Below, piece by piece: positions 58,183 to 64,000 of a DNA stretch of 64,000 bases (its first letter is position 1; each line of letters begins with the position of its first letter). The stretch covers positions 410,662 through 474,661 of the forward strand of contig NZ_SOCP01000006.1 of the NCBI RefSeq assembly GCF_004364325.1, read 5' to 3'. Source of the DNA: Actinophytocola oryzae. GTDB lineage: Bacteria; Actinomycetota; Actinomycetes; Mycobacteriales; Pseudonocardiaceae. The position numbers and the translations under genes are program-made. Under the pieces are notes generated by a model. It saw only the letters and a list, made by a program, of their open reading frames with translations. It had not been told where the DNA came from and searched no databases.

Positions 58183-59396
58183 CAGATCGCGTAACTCCAC
58201 GACGTCAGCGCGTATGCCCCGAACCACGAACTCGCGACCGCGAGCCCGCACAGCGTGACCACCATGGTGGAGCGCCGCCGCCGCGCCAACCCGATGGCGA
58301 TCGGGATGAGCAGCGTGAACGCGGGCACCATCAGCCTCGCCTTCGAGTTCATCAACCCGTTCGAGGTCAGGTCCATGAGCAGCACGGCAGCCGCGTAGAC
58401 GATCAGCGGCCACTCCACCCGCATCGTGATCATGAGCACCAGCAGGACCACGGCGACCACGATCAGCGCCACGGTGGCCACCTCGAGCACCGACCTGGCG
58501 TCGCTCAGTGCCTCCAGCGAGAACCGCAGCGTCGCGGCGCCGCCGTCGAAGCCCGTGCCCCAGCCGCGTTCCTGCAGCGCGAACCAGCCGTTCCACTCGC
58601 CGGTCCTCGTCCCCACCCAGATCAGGTAGCCGAGCAGCCCGACCGGCGCGACCAGCCCGCCGACCCACGGCCGCCAGCCGTCCCTGCGGGCGAAGATCGC
58701 CAGCGCCGCCGCGATGCACAGCGCGAGCACCAGCGCCGCTCCCGTCGACCGGACGAGCCCCGCGAGCGTGCAGCACACGCCGGCCAGCACCCACCGCCGC
58801 TCGAGCACCCCGACCAGCGACCACACGGCGAACGCGCAGAACATGGCCTCCGAGTACGCCATCGACAGCACGATCGACATCGGCGCGGCCGCGAACAGGG
58901 CCACGAGGACCAGCCCGACCCGCCGTGACCCGCCGTGGATCGTGGTGCCCAGGCGGGCCAGGCCGTACGAGCACACGACGCCGGAGACGACGGTCACAGT
59001 CAACGCGGACGTGACCAGGCCGATCCCGCCGGAGCCGTCGATCGCGGCGAACCAGCGCACGACCGTCGGGTAGCCGGGGAAGAACGCGAGCGGCGTCTCC
59101 GCGCTGCGCTGCCCGAACGCGTCGACCAGGCCGGCGGGCACGCCGCCGTAGCCGCCGTCCGCGATGGCGAGGAACCACTGCCCGTCCCACGACCGCAGTG
59201 CCTCCGTCACCGAGTGGCTGTTGCGGCTCGCCATCCAGGTCAGCACCAGCAGGCCCAGCTCGCGGATGCCGAGGAACAGCAGCGCGGGGGCCAGCAGGGT
59301 GCCCACCCTGCGGACGGTCCACTCCGAGTCGTGGCTCGCGGCCACCTCCGCCGAGGCGTCCTCAACCTCGGCACGTGTCACGTCCGTCGCCGACAC
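58182..59396 (-). CDS. Mannosyltransferase-like GT-C membrane protein (PIG-V type)
   Basis: A 404-residue membrane protein with about nine hydrophobic segments. The first outer loop contains ALRSWDGQWFLAIADGGYGG and AFFPGYPTVVRW, hallmarks of PIG-V/GT76-like mannosyltransferases, which use polyprenyl-phosphate mannose. It may act in glycosylation of lipids or cell-surface glycans. GTG 59396 follows GGGAGGGG, preferred over the longer open frame from 59621. It is divergent from lysC. Confidence 0.82.
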   Translation of the reverse strand: MSATDVTRAEVEDASAEVAASHDSEWTVRRVGTLLAPALLFLGIRELGLLVLTWMASRNSHSVTEALRSWDGQWFLAIADGGYGGVPAGLVDAFGQRSAETPLAFFPGYPTVVRWFAAIDGSGGIGLVTSALTVTVVSGVVCSYGLARLGTTIHGGSRRVGLVLVALFAAAPMSIVLSMAYSEAMFCAFAVWSLVGVLERRWVLAGVCCTLAGLVRSTGAALVLALCIAAALAIFARRDGWRPWVGGLVAPVGLLGYLIWVGTRTGEWNGWFALQERGWGTGFDGGAATLRFSLEALSDARSVLEVATVALIVVAVVLLVLMITMRVEWPLIVYAAAVLLMDLTSNGLMNSKARLMVPAFTLLIPIAIGLARRRRSTMVVTLCGLAVASSWFGAYALTSWSYAI

Positions 59397-59587
59397 CCCG
59401 ATCCCCTCCCACGGTTCCCGCACTACAGAGTAGGGCGGTAGTTCGCGCACGTGGTGGGGGCCACACGCACGACGGAAAGGATTCGCCCACTCGGTTACGC
59501 TCGCCCTGACGCTGAGCAGAGCCGTGGGGAGCCGCTGAGCAGAGCCTGTGGAGCGATCGTCATCGCCGTCGGAGGAGGTAGCTGCCA

Positions 59588-60853
59588 GTGGCGCTCGTGG
59601 TCCAGAAGTACGGCGGTTCATCGCTGGAGAACGCGGACCGGATCAAGCGGGTGGCCGAGCGGATCGTGGCGACCCGCAAGGCCGGCAACGACGTGGTCGT
59701 CGTGTGCTCGGCGATGGGGGACACCACCGACGAGCTGCTCGACCTCGCCCAGCAGGTCAACCCGGTGCCGCCCGAGCGCGAGATGGACATGCTGCTCACC
59801 GCGGGCGAGCGCATCTCCAACTCCCTGGTCGCGATGGCCATCAGCGCCCTCGGCGCGACGGCCGTGTCGTTCACCGGCTCGCAGGCGGGTGTGATCACCG
59901 ACTCCACGCACGGCCGCGCCCGCATCATCGACGTCACGCCGAGCCGCGTCCAGCAGGCCCTCGACGACGGCTACATCTGCCTGGTCGCCGGCTTCCAGGG
60001 CGTGAGCCAGGACACCAAGGACATCACCACGCTCGGCCGGGGCGGCTCGGACACCACCGCGGTCGCGCTGGCCGCCGCGCTGAACGCCGACGTGTGCGAG
60101 ATCTACACGGACGTGGATGGCGTCTACACCGCGGACCCACGCATCGTCGCCAACGCGCGGCGGCTCGACCGCGTCCCCTACGAGGAGATGCTGGAGATGG
60201 CGGCGTCCGGGGCGAAGGTCCTGATGCTGCGCTGCGTCGAGTACGCCCGCCGCTACGGCGTCACCATCCACGTCCGTTCGTCGTACACCAACAAGCCGGG
60301 CACCATCGTCAGCGGCTCAACGGAGGACATTCCCGTGGAACAGGCCATGATCACCGGTGTCGCGCACGACCGCTCCGAGGCCAAGGTCACCGTGACCGGC
60401 GTGCCCGACCAGGCGGGCGTCGCGGCCAGGATCTTCCGCGTGGTCGCGGACGCCGAGATCGACATCGACATGGTGCTCCAGAACGTGTCGAGCACGGTGT
60501 CAGGGCGCACGGACATCACGTTCACGCTGTCGAAGGACAACGGCCCGACGGCCGTGGCGTCGCTCGAGAAGATCAAGGAAGACCTCGGCTTCACCGCCGT
60601 TCTCTACGATGACCACGTCGGCAAAGTCTCACTCGTCGGTGCCGGCATGAGGTCCCACCCGGGTGTCACAGCCACGTTCTGTGAGGCGCTCGCGAAGGCG
60701 GGCGTCAACATCGAGATCATCAATACCTCGGAGATCCGGATCTCGGTGCTCATCCGGGACACTCAACTGGACGAGGCCGTACAGGCCATCCACAGTGCCT
60801 TCGGGCTAGGCGGCGAAGAGGTCGCCCAGGTGTATGCGGGGAGTGGTCGTTGA
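59588..60853 (+). CDS. lysC: Aspartate kinase, alpha subunit (full length)
   Basis: A 421-residue kinase for the first step to lysine, threonine, methionine and diaminopimelate. The start ALVVQKYGGSSLENADRIKR, the phosphate-binding GRGGSDTTAVALAAAL, and two ACT domains (about residues 265-335 and 345-415) are typical of the actinobacterial alpha/beta type. GTG 59588 follows GGAGGAGGT. An internal start gives a separate beta subunit. The next gene, asd, overlaps the stop. Confidence 0.96.
   Translation: MALVVQKYGGSSLENADRIKRVAERIVATRKAGNDVVVVCSAMGDTTDELLDLAQQVNPVPPEREMDMLLTAGERISNSLVAMAISALGATAVSFTGSQAGVITDSTHGRARIIDVTPSRVQQALDDGYICLVAGFQGVSQDTKDITTLGRGGSDTTAVALAAALNADVCEIYTDVDGVYTADPRIVANARRLDRVPYEEMLEMAASGAKVLMLRCVEYARRYGVTIHVRSSYTNKPGTIVSGSTEDIPVEQAMITGVAHDRSEAKVTVTGVPDQAGVAARIFRVVADAEIDIDMVLQNVSSTVSGRTDITFTLSKDNGPTAVASLEKIKEDLGFTAVLYDDHVGKVSLVGAGMRSHPGVTATFCEALAKAGVNIEIINTSEIRISVLIRDTQLDEAVQAIHSAFGLGGEEVAQVYAGSGR
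60335..60853 (+). CDS. lysC: Aspartate kinase beta subunit, internal in-frame start within lysC
   Basis: GTG 60335 lies seven bases after GGAGGA and in frame with lysC; translation from it gives 172 residues beginning at the EQAMITGVAHDRSEAKVTVT stretch, the same place at which the beta subunit of Corynebacterium and Mycobacterium aspartate kinases starts. The product contains only the two ACT regulatory domains and forms an alpha2beta2 enzyme controlled by lysine and threonine. Confidence 0.75.
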   Translation: MEQAMITGVAHDRSEAKVTVTGVPDQAGVAARIFRVVADAEIDIDMVLQNVSSTVSGRTDITFTLSKDNGPTAVASLEKIKEDLGFTAVLYDDHVGKVSLVGAGMRSHPGVTATFCEALAKAGVNIEIINTSEIRISVLIRDTQLDEAVQAIHSAFGLGGEEVAQVYAGSGR

Positions 60854-61908
60854 TGGCACCAACACTGGCTCTGGTCGGTGCGACCGGCGCGGTCGGCACC
60901 GTGATGATCGACATCATGAACGGCCGTCAGGAGTGGCCGTGGGGCGAGGTGCGGCTGATCGCGTCGCAGCGCTCGGCCGGGCGTCACCTGACCGTGAGAG
61001 GTGTCGAACACACGGTGGTCGCGCTGTCCCCGGAGGCGTTCGACGGCGTGGACATCGCGATGTTCGACGTGCCCGACGAGATCTCCGCCGAGTGGGCGCC
61101 GATCGCCGCCTCGCGGGGCGCGGTCGTGGTCGACAACTCCGGCGCCTTCCGCATGGACGACGACGTGCCGCTCGTGGTGCCCGAGTGCAACCTCGACCGG
61201 ATCCACGACCGGCCGCGCGGGATCATCGCCAACCCGAACTGCACGACCCTGTCGATGATGGCCGCGCTCGGCGCGCTGCACCGCACGTTCGACCTGCGTG
61301 AGCTGGTCGTCGCGTCGTACCAGGCCGTCTCTGGCGCCGGTGTCGCGGGCGTCGAGCGCCTCTACGCCGAGCTGGCCGCCGTGGTCGGCAAGGGCGTCGG
61401 CGTGCGTGCGGGCGACGTGCGCGAGGCCCTCGAGGCGGCCAGGCTCCCGCTGGAGGACTCGCCCTTCCCCGCGCCGCTCGCGCTGAACGTGGTCCCCGCC
61501 GCGGGCTCGTACAAGGGCGACGGCTGGTACTCCGAGGAGCTGAAGGTCCGCAACGAGTCCCGCAAGATCCTGGGCATCCCGGACCTGCGGGTGTCGGCGA
61601 CGTGCGTGCGTGTCCCCGTGGTCACGACCCACTCCCTGGCCGTGCACGCCACGTTCGCCTCCGAGGTGACCGTCGAGCAGGCGCGCGAGGTGTTCGAGGC
61701 CCAGCCGTCGGTGGTCCTGATGGACGACCCGGCCGACAACGTCTTCCCGACGCCCGCGGACGTGGTCGGCGGCGACCCCACCTACGTCGGCCGCATCCGC
61801 CAGGCGCTGGACTTCCCGAACACACTGGACTTCTTCGTGTGCGGCGACAACCTCCGCAAGGGCGCGGCGCTCAACACCTACGAGATCGCCGAAGCGCTCG
61901 CTCGTTGA
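60853..61908 (+). CDS. asd: Aspartate-semialdehyde dehydrogenase
   Basis: A 351-residue NADP enzyme that reduces aspartyl phosphate to the semialdehyde. The N-terminus LALVGATGAVGTVMIDIM is the cofactor loop, the nucleophilic Cys is in IIANPNCTTLSM near residue 132, and the catalytic His in VPVVTTHSLAVHATF near residue 257. ATG 60853 overlaps the lysC stop by one base. The lysC-asd operon is conserved in actinobacteria. Confidence 0.96.
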   Translation: MAPTLALVGATGAVGTVMIDIMNGRQEWPWGEVRLIASQRSAGRHLTVRGVEHTVVALSPEAFDGVDIAMFDVPDEISAEWAPIAASRGAVVVDNSGAFRMDDDVPLVVPECNLDRIHDRPRGIIANPNCTTLSMMAALGALHRTFDLRELVVASYQAVSGAGVAGVERLYAELAAVVGKGVGVRAGDVREALEAARLPLEDSPFPAPLALNVVPAAGSYKGDGWYSEELKVRNESRKILGIPDLRVSATCVRVPVVTTHSLAVHATFASEVTVEQAREVFEAQPSVVLMDDPADNVFPTPADVVGGDPTYVGRIRQALDFPNTLDFFVCGDNLRKGAALNTYEIAEALAR

Positions 61909-62009
61909 CCCGAACGGGCTGACTGTGGTGCCCAGCTCCATGGTGCGGGCCGGATTCCGGTAGCTTCAGCGCGCCGGGTCGGGGGACGCGACACCGTGGA
62001 GCGACGAGC

Positions 62010-63341
62010 ATGACCGCAGCCCGACCGCGGGCTCTCCGGCCAGGACAGTGGGACCTAGCGAGCGCACCGCGCCGCGTCGTGCCGCTGTACCTCAGCATCG
62101 AGGCGCTCGCGGCCGGGCTGGTGGCGTTCTTCCCCGGCGGCGTGCCGACCGAGCAGGACCTGGCCCGCTTCGGTGCGCTGCTCGTGGTCGGCTGCCTGCA
62201 GACCGAGCTGTCGCTCAGCACCGAGAAGGCCCGCCGTTACCTGGCCGACGGCCCGCACATCAGCATGACGTCGGTGTGGATGTTCGGTGGCGCCGTGGTG
62301 CTGCCCGCGTTCCTGGCGGTCGCGCTGACGGTGATCATCTACCTGCACCTGTGGCTGCGCGTGTGGTGGTCGGTGCAGCGCCGCTCGGCCTACCGGGTGG
62401 CGTTCTCCGCGACGACCGTCGTGCTGGCGTGTGTTTCCGTCCACCCGGTACTGACACTGCTCGGCGCGGACAGTGTCCAGGTCGACAGCTGGCAGGGCGC
62501 CCGGGTCCTGCTGGCGGTCGTGGTGGCCGCGCTGGCGTACACGACGATCAACGGCGGCCTTGTGGCCGTGGGCATCAAGCTGCACCACCCGACGCGCCCG
62601 TGGCGCAGGACGCTCGGTACCAGGTCGGAGAACGCGCTGGAACTCGCGACCCTGAGCCTCGGCGGTGCGGCGGCGGTGCTCGTGGTAACACAGCCCGCAC
62701 TGGTGGCGCTGATGCTGCTGCCGGTGATGGTGCTGCACCGCAACATCCTGATGCGCCAGCTGGAGGAGAAGGCGTCACAGGACTCGAAGACGGGCCTGCT
62801 CACCGCGGAGGAGTGGCGCGTCCGGGTGGCGGCCGAGCTGATGCACACCCACGAGCCGTTCGCGGTGCTCATGGTGGACCTCGACCGCTTCAAGCGGGTG
62901 AACGACACCTACGGACACATGGCGGGTGACGCGGTGCTGAGGACGGTGGCCGAGACGGTCACCAAGCAGCTGCGCTCGTACGACTCGGTGGGTCGCTGGG
63001 GTGGTGAGGAGTTCGCGGTGCTGCTGCCCCAGGTTCCCGACGAGGGCGCGAGGGAGGTGGCCGAACGCATCCGCCGCGCGGTGGCGGAACTGGAGGTGCC
63101 GGTCTCGATAGACGACACGTCCCACACGATCCGGCACCTGTCGGCGTCCGTCGGCGTCGCGCCCTACCCGGAGGCGGGCACGACCGTGGACGGCCTGATC
63201 CACGCCGCGGACACGGCCATGTACCGGGCGAAACACGCGGGGCGCGACACGGTCGTCAGCTGGGCTGACCACCCGGTCCAGGAGCGGAAGTCGATCGCAC
63301 CCACGAGCCCACCCAACCTCAGGCTCCGTCCCCCGTCCTGA
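62010..63341 (+). CDS. Membrane-bound diguanylate cyclase (GGDEF domain)
   Basis: A 443-residue protein. About six hydrophobic segments cover residues 20-245, resembling a membrane sensor; a linker helix (LHRNILMRQLEEKASQDSKT) leads to a GGDEF domain at about residues 258-420. The active-site motif is GGEEF, so it should make cyclic di-GMP, and an RSYD inhibitory site lies five residues before it, giving product feedback. FAVLMVDLDRFKRVNDTYGH is the conserved metal-binding part. ATG 62010 lies 101 bases after asd. The C-terminus shares one base with the next gene. Confidence 0.92.
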   Translation: MTAARPRALRPGQWDLASAPRRVVPLYLSIEALAAGLVAFFPGGVPTEQDLARFGALLVVGCLQTELSLSTEKARRYLADGPHISMTSVWMFGGAVVLPAFLAVALTVIIYLHLWLRVWWSVQRRSAYRVAFSATTVVLACVSVHPVLTLLGADSVQVDSWQGARVLLAVVVAALAYTTINGGLVAVGIKLHHPTRPWRRTLGTRSENALELATLSLGGAAAVLVVTQPALVALMLLPVMVLHRNILMRQLEEKASQDSKTGLLTAEEWRVRVAAELMHTHEPFAVLMVDLDRFKRVNDTYGHMAGDAVLRTVAETVTKQLRSYDSVGRWGGEEFAVLLPQVPDEGAREVAERIRRAVAELEVPVSIDDTSHTIRHLSASVGVAPYPEAGTTVDGLIHAADTAMYRAKHAGRDTVVSWADHPVQERKSIAPTSPPNLRLRPPS

Positions 63342-63838
63342 TGAACGTGGAGATAAGACTGGCAACGCCCACCGACAAGGCCGCGGCGGCGGAAGTACAC
63401 ATCGTCGCCCGGAACACCTACTACGAAGGCCACGTCGACGTGGCGGCACTGGACCGCCGGGCGGCACAGCTGAGGGCGTTCTACACCGAGAAGCTGGACC
63501 GCTTCGACCGAAGGCTGTGGTGCGCCGAGATCGACGGCGACGTGGTCGGGATGGCCCTGACCGGCCCGTCGATGGACAACCTCGGCCCGTGGGTGGGCCA
63601 GCTCTATCAGATCCACGTGCGTCCCGACCACTGGCGCGAGGGCATCGGCACGGCTCTCCACAGGACGTGCCTCGACGCGTGGCGCGAAGCGGGGGTGACG
63701 GTGGGCGTGCTCGAGGTGTGGTCCAACAACGAGCGCGCACAGTCCTTCTACGAGTCCCACGGCTGGCGGCCGGACGGCCACAGCCGCCCCGGCAAGGGCG
63801 AGACGACCTATCGCCGCCTGCGGAGAACGATCGTGTAG
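63341..63838 (+). CDS. GNAT-family N-acetyltransferase
   Basis: A 165-residue acetyltransferase. IRLATPTDKAAAAEVH is the first strand and helix, LYQIHVRPDHWREGIGTALH gives the acetyl-CoA pyrophosphate loop (R-x-G-x-G-T type), and EVWSNNERAQSFYESHGWRP the last conserved block with the Asn and Tyr of the family. The substrate is unknown. ATG 63341 is joined to the diguanylate cyclase stop (TGATG), so both may be made together. Confidence 0.9.
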   Translation: MNVEIRLATPTDKAAAAEVHIVARNTYYEGHVDVAALDRRAAQLRAFYTEKLDRFDRRLWCAEIDGDVVGMALTGPSMDNLGPWVGQLYQIHVRPDHWREGIGTALHRTCLDAWREAGVTVGVLEVWSNNERAQSFYESHGWRPDGHSRPGKGETTYRRLRRTIV

Positions 63839-63840
63839 TG

Positions 63841-63905
63841 CCCGGCAACCACTTCGCCGCGGTGGTCAGCGCGGAGCTGACCACCGCGATGGTGAGCTTG
63901 CCGGG
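63841..63905. terminator. Long bidirectional hairpin terminator
   Basis: Perfect inner arms CGCGGTGGTCAGC and GCTGACCACCGCG (13 bases) lie around a five-base loop, and outer arms CCCGGCAA and TTGCCGGG extend the structure. It starts two bases after the acetyltransferase stop and separates it from a convergent gene. Confidence 0.75.
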
Positions 63906-63927
63906 CTAGTACTACAGGGCTAGATCA

Positions 63928-64000
63928 TTAGGGTTTGGAGTCGGAGACGTCGTTGGAAGTGGTGTCGTCGTGCGTCTGCCTGATGTTCGCGGCGCCAGGC
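63928..64000 (-). CDS. C-terminal end of a protein cut by the window edge
   Basis: The minus strand encodes a polar tail, GAANIRQTHDDTTSNDVSDS-KP, before TAA at 63930-63928, with high third-position GC at most codons. About 23 residues are visible, so no family can be given. It converges on the acetyltransferase gene across the long hairpin. Confidence 0.5.
   Translation of the reverse strand, partial: PGAANIRQTHDDTTSNDVSDSKP

Overview
The window is a stretch of actinobacterial chromosome, most likely from a member of the Pseudonocardiales (Lentzea, Saccharothrix or Actinosynnema-like; this placement is inference). The DNA is visibly very GC-rich, with strong third-position GC and many GTG starts. 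It encodes a 1,3,6,8-tetrahydroxynaphthalene synthase, a two-domain geosmin synthase, a Ddn-type (F420-dependent) protein and Scr1/DUF397-type genes. Its core order (tadA and its partner, tyrA, serine tRNAs, ffs, dnaX, N-acetylmuramoyl-L-alanine amidase, ebfC, recR, leuA, lysC, asd) follows the origin-proximal order known from Mycobacterium and other actinomycetes.

Layout. 1-2.8 kb: 3' end of a GH3 glycosidase, a Gfo/Idh/MocA oxidoreductase and a DUF6807 protein, apparently one sugar operon. 2.8-9.2 kb: fused enol-lactonase/decarboxylase, PIG-L deacetylase, DUF4241 protein, XRE regulator and MFS exporter. 9.2-14.1 kb: ABC exporter divergent from a MarR/GbsR-like regulator, with a perfect palindrome between them, then a DUF885 peptidase. 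14-17.4 kb: envelope proteins, including a thioester-domain (TQXA) surface protein with a sortase-like motif. 17.4-20.7 kb: tadA, its partner, an M20 amidohydrolase and tyrA. 20.7-30.2 kb is accessory: an orphan two-TM protein, a tRNA fragment, the rppA pair, two tRNA-Ser genes, a type VII secretion-type EndoU toxin with a likely immunity gene, a VOC gene between duplicated tRNA-end/terminator sequences, and a SigG-like sigma factor with a Ddn-type enzyme. 30.2-37.1 kb: geosmin synthase, SRP RNA, dnaX, amidase, ebfC, recR and a P-loop kinase. 37.2-43.4 kb: a dipeptide/oligopeptide ABC operon preceded by a 14-codon leader ORF. 43.4-47 kb: NAD(P)-binding protein, a frameshifted small gene, leuA with an attenuation leader, and two small paralogous membrane proteins. 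47-55.6 kb: steroid C/D-ring genes (fadD3, kstR2, fadA6, two SDRs) interrupted by an NCS1 permease and an AftB-like GT-C enzyme. 55.6-59.4 kb: DUF397 protein, a truncated Scr1-type regulator, an aminoglycoside-phosphotransferase-fold kinase, a nitroreductase and a PIG-V-like mannosyltransferase. 59.6-64 kb: lysC (with an internal beta-subunit start), asd, a diguanylate cyclase, a GNAT enzyme and the tail of one more gene.

How genes fit together: lysC-asd feed lysine, threonine, methionine and peptidoglycan synthesis; leuA and tyrA are branch enzymes with leuA under leader control; recR-ebfC-dnaX are replication/repair genes; fadD3/fadA6/SDRs degrade steroid ring remnants under KstR-type control. 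No CRISPR array, prophage or complete transposon was seen. The least explained parts are the 20.7-30.2 kb accessory block and the leader ORF before the peptide transporter. Family calls come from reading motifs by eye; no database search was run.
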